Program-made: the position numbers and the translations under genes | The notes under the pieces: model-generated | Told to the model about the DNA's origin: nothing | What the model saw: the letters and a program-made list of their open reading frames with translations, nothing else | The model's database searches: none | In this document: piece by piece, positions 8,937 through 20,227 of the stretch | Layout of the letters: the number at the start of each line of letters is the position of its first letter | Numbering within the stretch: position 1 is the first letter of the stretch | Source: Chelativorans sp. Marseille-P2723 | GTDB taxonomy: Bacteria > Pseudomonadota > Alphaproteobacteria > Rhizobiales > Rhizobiaceae | Assembly (NCBI RefSeq): GCF_902809845.1 | Contig: NZ_CADDWI010000007.1 | Location: forward strand, 62,001-126,000 | Length of the DNA stretch: 64,000 bases | Direction: 5' to 3'

Positions 8937-10330
8937 TCGGCCGCCTCCAGGTTCCTGCGCCGGTGGCCGGAGACATTGCTTCCGGTATCATTCGGCAATG
9001 TCAGGAAAAACAGGGAAGAAAGCGCCGACAGCACCGCCACGATAACGAAGGCGTGGCCGAAATCGTCAAGGCCGAGCGAAGCGCCGCTTAGGCGCGTTGC
9101 CGCCTCTAATATACCGCCGCCGACTGCCACGCCAATGGCTATGCTGATCTGCTGGCTTGCCGCGGAAATAGCCGTTGCCTGGCTCGCTTCATGGTCGCCG
9201 ATCTCTGCAAAGACGAGGGCATTGGCTGAGGTGAAGAAGAGCGAGCGGAAAAAGCCGTTTGCCACCAGAACTCCGATGATGAGTGCATAGGGCGTCGTAG
9301 GATTAACCAGGGCGATGGACGCGAACATGGCGCTAGCCATGAGCGCAGCAAAGATCAGTACGAAGCGAAAGCCGGCTGCGCGCAAGGCCGCCGTGGCGAT
9401 GAACTTCATCGCTATCGCGCCAAAAGCCGAAACAAAGGTGAAAAGACCGGACTGGAACGGCGTCATCCCGAAGCCGAGCTGAAACATAAGGGGAAGCAGG
9501 AACGGTATCGCTCCCGCACCGATACGGAAAGCCGAGGCGCCGAGAATCGCGGACCGGAAGGCGCGGTTGGCGAAAAGCCGAAAATCGAGCAGAGGGCGTT
9601 GCGTGTTGCGGGCGTGCCGCAAATAAAGCCCCGCAGCAATCAGGCCGCCGGCCACTGTTGCGGCGCCGACAGCAGGAGGCAGCGCAGGGAGGCTGATAAC
9701 GGACGTGCCGAAAACAACCCCTGAAGCGGCAAGCGCTGCCAGCAGGAAACCCGTTACATCCAGCCGGGCTCCTGCTTCCGCCTCAAAATGAGGCAGGACC
9801 CAACCGGAAATGACGATGCCGGCAATCCCAATCGGCACGTTGATGAGAAAAATCCAGTGCCACGAAAAATAGGTTGTAATGAACCCGCCCACCGGAGGAC
9901 CGACGACGGGGCCGATGAGTGCGGGAACGGTTAGCCATGCCATGGCTGTGATAAGCTCGCTACGCGGTGTGGCTCGCACGAGCACGAGCCGGGCGATCGG
10001 CGTCATCATCGCCCCGCCCATACCTTGCACAAAGCGGGCCGCGATGAAGGCGGGAAGCGAATTGGAAAGGGCGCACGCGATAGACCCAAGAACGAACACG
10101 CCGATAGCCATCCGGAAGACGCGCTTGGCGCCAAAGCGGTCCGCCATGAAGCCGCTGATCGGGATGAAGATGGCCAACGCTACAAGATAGGTGGTGAGCG
10201 CAAGTTTCAGCGATACCGGACTTGTGCGTAGGTCCTCGGCAATGGCCGGGAGTGATGTTGCGATGATCGTCGAGTCCATGTGCTCCATGAACATCGCGAC
10301 GGCAAGAATCAACGGAACGGACCTTTTCAA
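8915..10330 (-). CDS. MFS transporter, EmrB/QacA-type drug exporter
   Basis: This 471-residue multi-spanning inner-membrane protein has the DHA2-type opening '[22 protein letters not shown]'. That is motif D1 with the 'D-x-T-I' pattern. '[14 protein letters not shown]' is motif A, and '[31 protein letters not shown]' (read in parts) is motif C plus the following helix. The family exports hydrophobic drugs in exchange for protons. The frame begins at a TTG (10330) without a strong ribosome site; a second TTG six codons in has AAGG upstream. No regulator lies beside it. Its 3' end overlaps rlmE on the other strand. The substrate is unknown. Confidence 0.88.
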   Translation of the reverse strand: MKRSVPLILAVAMFMEHMDSTIIATSLPAIAEDLRTSPVSLKLALTTYLVALAIFIPISGFMADRFGAKRVFRMAIGVFVLGSIACALSNSLPAFIAARFVQGMGGAMMTPIARLVLVRATPRSELITAMAWLTVPALIGPVVGPPVGGFITTYFSWHWIFLINVPIGIAGIVISGWVLPHFEAEAGARLDVTGFLLAALAASGVVFGTSVISLPALPPAVGAATVAGGLIAAGLYLRHARNTQRPLLDFRLFANRAFRSAILGASAFRIGAGAIPFLLPLMFQLGFGMTPFQSGLFTFVSAFGAIAMKFIATAALRAAGFRFVLIFAALMASAMFASIALVNPTTPYALIIGVLVANGFFRSLFFTSANALVFAEIGDHEASQATAISAASQQISIAIGVAVGGGILEAATRLSGASLGLDDFGHAFVIVAVLSALSSLFFLTLPNDTGSNVSGHRRRNLEAADQRSRAS

Positions 10331-10512
10331 GACGCAGTCTCTGATGCTTGCGCCGCATTTCGGAGCAGTTGCGGCGGATCGATAGAACTGCGATTGCCAT
10401 TACCACAGTTAAGGGGTTCTTCCTTCATGGACTTCGTTCAGCGGGCGGCACAGCCAGGGGAACAGAATCACGTTGCTGCGGTTGCGCATTCCATTAACGG
10501 AAAGATGCGCGC

Positions 10513-12953
<2,441 letters not shown>

Positions 12954-12992
12954 GACAGAGAGACCGGTATTCACTATTCAGCAGTTTTTAAT

Positions 12993-13024
12993 GCCCCGGG
13001 TTCATGACTCGGGGCTTTTCTTTC
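12993..13024 (+). terminator. intrinsic terminator after guaB
   Basis: GCCCCG (12993-12998) pairs with CGGGGC (13010-13015), with extra GGT/ACT pairing towards the loop, and is followed by TTTTCTTT. It lies 39 bases after the guaB stop and before rsmB, so rsmB probably has its own promoter. Confidence 0.8.
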
Positions 13025-13096
13025 GGCACAGTGAAGCTTGTCTAGGCAGCCCGACCAGCGTAGCAGGGGCCAAGACGGGCAACCGAAGGATAAGAC

Positions 13097-14383
13097 ATGC
13101 GGCTTGGCGGCAGGCTGGCGGCAGCCATCGAGATTCTTGAGGATATTGAGAGGCGGCATCGCCCTGCGGCGGACGCGTTGCGCGAGTGGGGGCTTGCACA
13201 CCGCTTTGCGGGGGCCGGCGATCGTGCCGCGATCGGCAATCTGGTCTTTGACGGGCTGCGTCGCAGGCGCTCGGCGGCCTGGCTCTTTGATCAAGACACA
13301 CCGCGCGCGCTCGTCTTTGGCGCATTTCTGCTGGAACGGGGTATTCTGCCGGAAGCCGTCAACAACGCGCTCGCTGATGATCGTTTCGCGCCGCCGCTCC
13401 TGGAAGAGGCCGAAATAGCGATGGCAGGAGAGCGTATTCGGCAGACGCCGCCCGACAGTGTCCGGGCAAACATACCAGAATGGAGCATGCCGCTGATGCA
13501 GCGATCCTTTAGCTCAGCATGGGTGGAAGAGGGGGCAGCGCTTGCCGAAAGGCCACCGCTCGACATGCGGTCGAACACGCTCAAGGCATCGCGGGAAAAG
13601 GTGCTTGCCAGGCTCTCGAATCTTGGTGCAATCCCTACAAGGCTGGCCCATGATGGCCTGCGCATACCGCCTGTCACCGGCGATGGAAGGCATCCTAACG
13701 TGCAGGCGGAGCAAGCCTTTGGCGACGGCTGGTTCGAGGTGCAGGACGAAGGATCCCAAGTGGTGGCCACGCTTGCCGGCGCGGCTCCCGGCAAGCAGGT
13801 TCTCGACTTCTGCGCGGGCGCCGGCGGCAAGACGCTCGCTATGTCGGCTGCGATGGGCAATCGCGGCCAGATATATGCCTACGATGCCGACAGGCAGCGC
13901 CTTGCGCCGATCTTTGACCGGCTGAAGCGCGCCTCATGCCGCAACGTGCAGGTTATTTCCGACCCGGCTCAGCTCGCGCCCCTCGAAACACAGATGGACA
14001 TCGTTCTGGTCGATGCGCCGTGCACTGGCTCGGGCACCTGGAGGCGCAGGCCGGATGCGAAATGGCGCCTCTCGCCGTCGCAGCTCGACATGCGCAGGCA
14101 GGAGCAGATGCTCATCCTCGATGCAGCGAGCCGCTACGTGAAGCCGGGAGGCTGGCTTGCCTATGTCACCTGTTCCATCTTTACGGAGGAGAACGCGGAG
14201 GCAATCTCCGCGTTCCTGAAACGCTCGCCTGCCTTCCGGTTGCTTGACCACGAGGCGATATGGCGCCGCCATTTCCCTGCCGAGCAGACTCGGCCAACTA
14301 TTACCGAGGGTATCACCCTGACGCCTGCAACAACCGGCACGGACGGCTTCTACTTCGCTGCCGTGGAACGCATCACCGCGTAG
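13097..14383 (+). CDS. rsmB: RsmB-type rRNA/tRNA (cytosine-C5)-methyltransferase
   Basis: This 428-residue protein has an N-terminal NusB-like helical region (about 1-110) and a C-terminal RsmB/NSUN methyltransferase domain. 'VLDFCAGAGGKTLAM' binds SAM. 'VDAPCTGSGTWRRRPDAKW' supplies the product-release Cys, and 'AYVTCSIFTEEN' supplies the catalytic Cys. The family makes m5C in 16S rRNA, position 967 in E. coli. The start has an AAGGA site six bases upstream. Some rhizobial paralogues act on other RNA sites, so the exact target is inferred from family membership. Confidence 0.9.
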   Translation: MRLGGRLAAAIEILEDIERRHRPAADALREWGLAHRFAGAGDRAAIGNLVFDGLRRRRSAAWLFDQDTPRALVFGAFLLERGILPEAVNNALADDRFAPPLLEEAEIAMAGERIRQTPPDSVRANIPEWSMPLMQRSFSSAWVEEGAALAERPPLDMRSNTLKASREKVLARLSNLGAIPTRLAHDGLRIPPVTGDGRHPNVQAEQAFGDGWFEVQDEGSQVVATLAGAAPGKQVLDFCAGAGGKTLAMSAAMGNRGQIYAYDADRQRLAPIFDRLKRASCRNVQVISDPAQLAPLETQMDIVLVDAPCTGSGTWRRRPDAKWRLSPSQLDMRRQEQMLILDAASRYVKPGGWLAYVTCSIFTEENAEAISAFLKRSPAFRLLDHEAIWRRHFPAEQTRPTITEGITLTPATTGTDGFYFAAVERITA

Positions 14384-14406
14384 GGACACTCCGTTGTACG
14401 ACCGGG

Positions 14407-15768
14407 CTACTGCGCATCACCCTCGTAGGTGATCCGGAATATCGTGCCGTTTGCGTCGTCGCTGACAAGAAGGGCGCCGTCAGGGGTTACCGCGATACCG
14501 GTTGGACGGCCCCAGACGGTATCCTCGTCGATGACGAAGCCGGTCATGAAGTCTTCATAGACCCCGGTGGGCTTGCCATCTTCCATCAGGGCGCGGATGA
14601 CCTTATAGCCTGTCCGGTACTCCCGGTTCCAGGAGCCGCGCATCGTGGCAAAGATATCTCCTCGATACTCCTCCGGAAATGCGTCCGCATCGTAGAAGAC
14701 GAGTTGCATGGTGGACGAATGCGCCTGCAGAAGTACGTCCGGCGTGATGACGTCCTCGCCAAGGTCAGGACGTTCCCCGGCATGGGCAGGATCTTCATTG
14801 CCGCCCGCATAGTACCAGGGCCAGCCATAGAAGCCGCCTTCCTCGACCGTCGTCAGGAAATCGGGCGCGAGATCCGGGCCGATATGGTCGCGTTCATTGC
14901 CGGTGCACCATAAGTTGCCGGTATCGGGCTGCACTGCCATGCCCGAGCAATTTCGCAGGCCGGTCGCATAGTTTTCGATATTGTCGCCCTCCGGGTCGAA
15001 CACGCGCACGACGGCGCGATTTTCCTCCTCGTCCCAGGCGGCACCGCGGCCATGGGTTTCCTCATGCGCTCTGATCTCTTCTTCCGTCTTCTCCGACATT
15101 CCGCCAGCGACATTCGAGGCGGAACCGATGGAGACGAAGAGGCGATCTCCATCCTGAGACACCGCCAGATCACGGGTCCAGTGGCGCTCTGTAGGAATAT
15201 CGGAAACGATGATTTCTGCCTCACCGCTCGCAGTTCGGTCGCCTTCACTATAGGGGAAGCGGACGACCTGGCTTGCTTCACCCACATAGATATATTCGGG
15301 CTCGTCCGGCGGGTAGAAGGCGATGCCGAAGGGACGGTCCAGACCTTCAACAAAGGCCTCCGGCTCTGCCGGCAGGTCTTCGGCCGAGTCCGCGGCGAAG
15401 ACGGCGATGCGGCCAGCCTCACTTTCGGAAACGAAGATGTCGCCATTGGGCGCGATCCGGATGACGCGGGGCTGGGTCAGGCCGGTGGCGAACACCTCCA
15501 CCGCAAAACCTTCCGGCACCTCCGGCGCAGCGCCCTCGGGCGCGTCGACCAGATTTGGCGCATTCTCGAAATCCGGCGCTTCGGGATCGTTTTCATGGTG
15601 GCTGGGCGGCGGGAGATCCTGCGGTGTAATGTGTCGGCGCATGCCGACAGCATCGTCTTCAGCGCTCCCGAAGGCAGCTTCGCCGGTCAAGACCTCCTGA
15701 GCTCCTGCCGGCACGGTGGCGATCACAAGTGCCAACGGCACGCTCGCCAAAATGGTCGATGCTCGCAT
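14407..15768 (-). CDS. exported sorbosone/PQQ-dependent sugar dehydrogenase-like beta-propeller
   Basis: This 453-residue protein has a cleavable signal peptide (about 1-23, ending AGA). It continues with an acidic region and a six-bladed beta-propeller of the glucose/sorbosone dehydrogenase family (from 'GFAVEVFATGLTQPRVIRIAPNGDIFVSE'). 'GLRNCSGMAVQP', 'GGFYGWPWYYAGG' and 'GRPTGIAVTPDGALLVSDDANGTIFRI' are family blocks around the PQQ/calcium site. It should act in the periplasm on a sugar or aldehyde and pass electrons to PQQ. AGGGAGAG precedes the ATG. No PQQ synthesis genes are nearby. A second, distinct member of the fold is at 35069. Confidence 0.82.
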   Translation of the reverse strand: MRASTILASVPLALVIATVPAGAQEVLTGEAAFGSAEDDAVGMRRHITPQDLPPPSHHENDPEAPDFENAPNLVDAPEGAAPEVPEGFAVEVFATGLTQPRVIRIAPNGDIFVSESEAGRIAVFAADSAEDLPAEPEAFVEGLDRPFGIAFYPPDEPEYIYVGEASQVVRFPYSEGDRTASGEAEIIVSDIPTERHWTRDLAVSQDGDRLFVSIGSASNVAGGMSEKTEEEIRAHEETHGRGAAWDEEENRAVVRVFDPEGDNIENYATGLRNCSGMAVQPDTGNLWCTGNERDHIGPDLAPDFLTTVEEGGFYGWPWYYAGGNEDPAHAGERPDLGEDVITPDVLLQAHSSTMQLVFYDADAFPEEYRGDIFATMRGSWNREYRTGYKVIRALMEDGKPTGVYEDFMTGFVIDEDTVWGRPTGIAVTPDGALLVSDDANGTIFRITYEGDAQ

Positions 15769-16020
15769 GATTCTCTCCCTGGGATGGAATGCAGCGCTCG
15801 AACCGCGTCATGCGCCGAAGGTTCCGCGTAATGCGAGAGCTGCACGGTCATGTTACCGCGTGCATCCGCATCAGACCGTTCACTCGGGAAGCTCCTCAGA
15901 ACAGTTCGCCGCGCTACCTATCGGGAATAATCGCAAGTGGAGGGGGGTGCTCAGTAGCCTTTTCTTGGCAGGACAACATCTCTTCTCAAGGTGGCTGCCA
16001 ATAACTGTCGGGAGGACGAT

Positions 16021-16467
16021 ATGTACAAGCACATCCTAATTGCGACGGACGGCTCAGAATTGGCCGACAAAGGTCTGGAGCATGGCCTGAAGCTTGCCAG
16101 CGCGCTCGGCGCACAGGTGTCTGTTCTTACAGTATCTCCACCGCTCTCGCATAACGTAGTGCAGGCGGCCCGCATTGCGGGCATTGAGGACCCGATCTCC
16201 CGCTACGATCAGCAGATTGCCGACGAAATGAAGGAGCAGTTTGCGAGTATCGAAAAGAAGGCTGCGGCGCACGGGCTCAAGATCAATCTCATTCATGAGA
16301 TCGACGACTTTCCCGCGGAAGCGATAGTGAGATTTGCCAAGCTGAAAGGTTGCGACCTGATCGTGATGTCGTCGCATGGCCGCAGAGGCGCTCGCCGATT
16401 GATCCTCGGCAGCCAGACGGCAGAAGTTGTGACGACGACCACCATACCAGTGCTGGTGGTCCGTTAG
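16021..16467 (+). CDS. universal stress protein UspA family
   Basis: This 148-residue single Usp domain starts 'MYKHILIATDGSELADKGLEHGLKLA' and ends 'VMSSHGRRGARRLILGSQTAEVV..TIPVLVVR'. The G-x2-G-x9-G-(S/T) ATP-binding pattern is seen in GRRGARRLILGSQT only partly (the second Gly is Ala), so ATP binding is uncertain. The ATG at 16021 has a GGGAGGA site; the frame is open 30 bases further left. Such proteins respond to starvation and oxidative stress. It is monocistronic, facing the convergent phospholipase-D-like gene. Confidence 0.9.
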   Translation: MYKHILIATDGSELADKGLEHGLKLASALGAQVSVLTVSPPLSHNVVQAARIAGIEDPISRYDQQIADEMKEQFASIEKKAAAHGLKINLIHEIDDFPAEAIVRFAKLKGCDLIVMSSHGRRGARRLILGSQTAEVVTTTTIPVLVVR

Positions 16468-16545
16468 GCATCTGCGATTTCACGAGCCGGCCAGGCAGGA
16501 CAACGCAGGACGCGCCAGGTGACGCGGTACCCTTCCTAGTGCGTG

Positions 16546-18090
16546 TTACAGGAGCCATTCGATCGGAAGCAGGCCGAGCAATCGCAGAAATAGGCGTGAC
16601 AGCGGGCTGGTCTGCGGCTCCGTGTAGTGACGGATCCGCTCACCGTCGATCCCGACTTCGTCCCAGACGATCCCGTCTTCGCCCGTAAGCACAGGCAGGT
16701 AGCTCACCTGGGGGAAACGTTCGACAAATGCAGCGGCAACGGCCTCCGCAAGCCTCGGGCTGTCGATCAGGACGCCCATCTCCGTGTTAAGATGGAAGGA
16801 GCGGGGATCGAAGTTGAAGGAGCCGATGAAAATGCGTTGCCCGTCCACGGCGAGGGTCTTGGAGTGCAGGCTCGCCCTCGACGATCCAGCCAAGCCCTGC
16901 GTGCGCGGCTCCTCGCGAATCGCATGCTCCGGCTTGAGTTCGTAAAGCTTTATTCCTGATTGCAGAAGCTCTGGCCGGTATTTCACATAAGCGCTGTGAA
17001 CGACGATAACATCGGTCGCCGCTTGGGAGTTGGTGAGTATCCGAACACGGACTCCTCCATCCGCAAGTTGTCTCAGCGCCCTGGAAAATGTCCTGCCAGG
17101 AATAAAATAGGCCGAAACGAGATCGACTGAACGCGTCGGCATGGACAGAAGCGACATCAGCTGCGGAAAAAGCAGATCGCGGTTCTCTGCCTTGCCCAGT
17201 CCCTTGGCCGGATCGTCACTGACCAAGGTAACTTCGGTCCACTCGAAATCCGGTCGGCCCGCGATTAGGTCACCGACGAGTTCCGAACTGCGCAGCCGTT
17301 CGAAATAAAGTCTTCCCTCTGCCGATTCCGCCGCACGCCGCGCGTCGGATATGAGGCGCTCAAGGGAATTCGCCTGCGGGCTGCCGATGATCCGCGCCAC
17401 CGGATGGGAAGAGCCGCTGTGCCAGTAGCGATCGAAATCGGTTCCCACATCGGCGGCTGCCTTGCCCGCGACAATTACGTCGGTATCGATGAACTGGACA
17501 CCATCACCGAAGCCGAAATAGACATCGCCGATATTACGTCCGCCAAGAATGCTGACTGCCCCGTCTGCGGTTAGCGCCTTGTTGTGCATCCGCCGGTTGA
17601 GACGCAAGAAGTCAAACGCATATCCAAACAGCTTGAACTTCCGCAAGATAAAGGGGTTGAAAAGCCGGACCTCGACATTGGGGAGGGCGTCAAGCGCCGC
17701 CAGATCTTCATCGAGCCCGGTGATTCCATTATCATCAAGCAGAAGCCGCACGCGCACTCCACGAGCGGCAGCCTTGCGTAGTTCGTCCAGCAGGATGAGA
17801 CCCGTCGCATCGCGCTGCCAGATATAATACTGGACGTCCAGCGCAAGCTCGGCAGTGCGGATGAGGGCTATTCTAGCGGCAAAGGAATCGGGGCCGTCGA
17901 TGAGCGGCAGGACACCGCTATCGCCATTCGGGCGCGGCTTCACGGCGAACTTGCCGAGCGTCGTCGCAGGAGAGGGCGACACGGCGCGGCTGGCAGTTCG
18001 TCCCTCAAGCGGCGGCGGCATGAAGATGAAATGCGCGCAAAGCGGAACCCCCGCGACGAGCGCTACTGTCAAGCCGATCTTCTTCAGCAC
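16546..18090 (-). CDS. phospholipase D family protein (cardiolipin synthase C-like)
   Basis: This 514-residue protein has an N-terminal membrane anchor or signal (about 3-25) and two HKD motifs: 'RMHNKALTADGAVSILGGRNIG' and 'SLHSKTLAVDGQRIFIGSFNFDPRS'. Each shows His-x-Lys-x4-Asp followed by a Gly/Ser-Arg/Phe-Asn block. This is the ClsC/YmdC-type layout, which makes cardiolipin or hydrolyses phospholipids at the inner membrane. The start is GTG at 18090, with only a weak upstream ribosome site. No YmdB-like partner is adjacent. Phosphatidyltransferase versus hydrolase activity cannot be told from sequence. Confidence 0.85.
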   Translation of the reverse strand: MLKKIGLTVALVAGVPLCAHFIFMPPPLEGRTASRAVSPSPATTLGKFAVKPRPNGDSGVLPLIDGPDSFAARIALIRTAELALDVQYYIWQRDATGLILLDELRKAAARGVRVRLLLDDNGITGLDEDLAALDALPNVEVRLFNPFILRKFKLFGYAFDFLRLNRRMHNKALTADGAVSILGGRNIGDVYFGFGDGVQFIDTDVIVAGKAAADVGTDFDRYWHSGSSHPVARIIGSPQANSLERLISDARRAAESAEGRLYFERLRSSELVGDLIAGRPDFEWTEVTLVSDDPAKGLGKAENRDLLFPQLMSLLSMPTRSVDLVSAYFIPGRTFSRALRQLADGGVRVRILTNSQAATDVIVVHSAYVKYRPELLQSGIKLYELKPEHAIREEPRTQGLAGSSRASLHSKTLAVDGQRIFIGSFNFDPRSFHLNTEMGVLIDSPRLAEAVAAAFVERFPQVSYLPVLTGEDGIVWDEVGIDGERIRHYTEPQTSPLSRLFLRLLGLLPIEWLL

Positions 18091-18476
18091 CTTATGGCAG
18101 CGCCTTTCCCGTCACAGCGCCAGGCGTCAAAGCAAACGCACAAAGGACATTGCACGTTTATTATTGAATACGCTCATCCTCAGCTTTGACCAGAAGACCG
18201 TTTCCGGTTCTGGGCCCAATACCATAGCATCCAAGGTCTTCTGGTTCTATCAGAGCCGGAAGGTCAAGACCTGACGCAAAACTGGCCGGCCTATGTAGCG
18301 ATTTATCCGAGCACGAAGGACGTCCAACATACCCGCAGGTGGTTCCTGGAAAGGTCTGATGGTTACCCGCTGACACTGCCGGAGGATCGATGCAAACGGC
18401 TGCCCTTTTCGATCGATAAAACGCCACAGGAAGAGCCAACCGCGTGGCCGACATCAAGAAAATCCGGTCTGCTGTT
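18091..18476. other. intergenic region, nothing recognised
   Basis: This gap lies between two leftward genes and should contain the promoter of the phospholipase-D-like gene. A 133-codon leftward frame (18161-18562) crosses it, but it has no recognisable features and overlaps the SpoIIAA-like gene, so I do not call it. Confidence 0.4.
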
Positions 18477-19277
18477 TCAAGCATGCACGCCCCGATCCGG
18501 GGCCCTGCTGTCTTTGTGGGGTCTTGTCCCGATCCAATCCCAGGCAGCCGCCTCGTCCTCAAGCGAGAAATGACGAATTTCGCCCTTGGTCAAGGCATCT
18601 ATAAAAGTAACCCATCCCGCTAGCCATGCCGGCCCGCCTATCAGTGCATATCGCTCCACGTTTGAGAATGCATGCAGCTTCATCTTTACGAAATCGTCGT
18701 CGAAGAGACCCTTCATCTCGGCCCCGCCAAGGCGGATGATCTTGCCGATCACGCGTTTGGGCGCTGGTCGGCTCTCCTCTGGCTCGAACCGTTCGACAAT
18801 CGTTTCTAGCTCATCTTCGGAAAGCTTTCCGTCGATCTCGAACGCCAGAACGTCTGGCCGGCTTGTCTCAATAATTTGTAGGCCCGCACCATGCGGCCTT
18901 GGCTCCCGGCCTTCAACCCATGCAAGGGCGCGCTCGCGCTCGCTCAGGTCGAATGTCTCGTAGCTGATGTTCGGCAGTAACGCGCTCTCGATCCTGGCGA
19001 GGGTTCGCAGCCAAGCCTGGTCAGAGACCACTGCAATGCGCCCGAAGCGTTTCAGCTTGCCGAGCAGCGGCAGCCCGCGCCGCAAATATTCCGGAACATG
19101 CTGGGGTTCGAAGCCGCTGAAATCGATGGCCTCGACAAGTACGTGCGTTTTTTCGTTTCTGAATAGCAAGTCCTCCAGCAAGTCGATCACGCGCAGCACA
19201 TCTTCGTGCTCCGCCTTACCCTCGATGCGAAGAAGAACGACGTCCGGCGCAGAGGAAGGAAGAATTTCTATAGTCAT
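18477..19277 (-). CDS. tandem SpoIIAA-like (STAS/SEC14) protein
   Basis: This 266-residue protein consists of two copies of the SpoIIAA-like domain, at about residues 1-118 and 130-255. Each ends in the same way: 'FDLSERERALAWVEG' in the first and 'FSLEDEAAAWDWIG' in the second. Domain 1 has 'GRIAVVSDQAWLRTLARIES' and domain 2 'ERYALIGGPAWLAGWVTFID', the central lipid- or partner-binding helix. Single-domain members are about 120 residues, so this is an internal duplication. The ATG at 19277 is preceded by GGAAAGG. It is cytoplasmic. The role is unknown, possibly stress or membrane linked like its neighbours. Confidence 0.78.
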   Translation of the reverse strand: MTIEILPSSAPDVVLLRIEGKAEHEDVLRVIDLLEDLLFRNEKTHVLVEAIDFSGFEPQHVPEYLRRGLPLLGKLKRFGRIAVVSDQAWLRTLARIESALLPNISYETFDLSERERALAWVEGREPRPHGAGLQIIETSRPDVLAFEIDGKLSEDELETIVERFEPEESRPAPKRVIGKIIRLGGAEMKGLFDDDFVKMKLHAFSNVERYALIGGPAWLAGWVTFIDALTKGEIRHFSLEDEAAAWDWIGTRPHKDSRAPDRGVHA

Positions 19278-19571
19278 CCTGAGACCTTTCCTGGCTGTCC
19301 ATACAAGCCTTTTCCACCATGAGACAATTGGGGAGCAGCTCATCGTTTTGGCTCAGCCCGCCTGCGCTCAGCCTAAAGTAAACGGCCGGGGACCGGAATT
19401 GTTTCGAAGCTCACAAAAGCCAGAGAGGTCGAGCAGTCCATCCGGTGTCTCGATATACGGCATATGGACGAGCGGCACGGTTTGCTCCGCATCGACTGAA
19501 CCTGGCTTCACTTGCCGCCCCACTCCGCCGCGCTATCTCTGCTCGTGATCGGAGTTTCAAAGGAGAAGATC

Positions 19572-20120
19572 ATGGCCGAGCTCGTCGTCGTAGGGTTTGA
19601 CTCGCCCACGGAAGCAGACCGCGTTCTGACCGAACTCAGCCGGCTTCAGAAAGAACATCTTGTCGATCTGGAGGATGCCGTTGTCGTCAGTCGTGACGAG
19701 AAGGATAAGCTCTACCTTAAGCAGGCCGTCAATCTCGTCGGCGCGGGTGCAGTGTCCGGCGGGTTGTGGGGCGGCCTCTGGGGAGCGCTTGTGGGCCTGC
19801 TTTTCCTCAACCCCATGCTCGGCCTCATCAGCGGAGGCATCTTGGGGGCGGGGGCAGGCGCGCTGTCAGGGCGCCTTGCCGACTACGGCATCAACGACGA
19901 CTTCATCAGATCTATCGGCGAAACGCTTAAAGCCGGAAATTCGGCACTTTTCCTGCTGGTGCGGAAAGTGCAGCCAGAAAAGGTGTTCGATGAACTCTCC
20001 GAGTATAGCGGTCGAGTGATTCATACCTCGCTTTCTCCTGAACAGGAGAGCCGCCTTCGTGAGGCAATCGAAAGCTCAGGCGTGGCGCTTCCTGGCAGCA
20101 TTGCTCAGCAAGCCGAATAG
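19572..20120 (+). CDS. DUF1269 membrane-associated protein
   Basis: This 182-residue protein opens 'AELVVVGFDSPTEADRVLTEL'. It has a glycine-zipper-rich hydrophobic middle at about 60-105 (GAVSGGLWGGLWGALVGLLF, then GLISGGILGAGAGALSG). It ends with a soluble part, 'IGETLKAGNSALFLLVRK..PEKVFDEL'. This is the full DUF1269 pattern. The Gly-zipper suggests membrane insertion or oligomerisation. AAAGGAGA precedes the ATG. The family is common in stress-induced loci of proteobacteria; the molecular function is unknown. Confidence 0.88.
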   Translation: MAELVVVGFDSPTEADRVLTELSRLQKEHLVDLEDAVVVSRDEKDKLYLKQAVNLVGAGAVSGGLWGGLWGALVGLLFLNPMLGLISGGILGAGAGALSGRLADYGINDDFIRSIGETLKAGNSALFLLVRKVQPEKVFDELSEYSGRVIHTSLSPEQESRLREAIESSGVALPGSIAQQAE

Positions 20121-20227
20121 CCTTCGCGCGCCGCGTCTTTGCGTCTTCCGAGGCGCTGCAACTTGCTGAAGACGCGGTTTGTGGAAGCGGAAGCGGCGAT
20201 CGAGGCAGCTGGTCAATGGAGGATTCG

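Noticed and set aside
18161-18562. 133-codon frame between the phospholipase-D-like and SpoIIAA-like genes
   Set aside because: It overlaps the SpoIIAA-like gene by 86 bases and shows no family pattern or ribosome site I trust.
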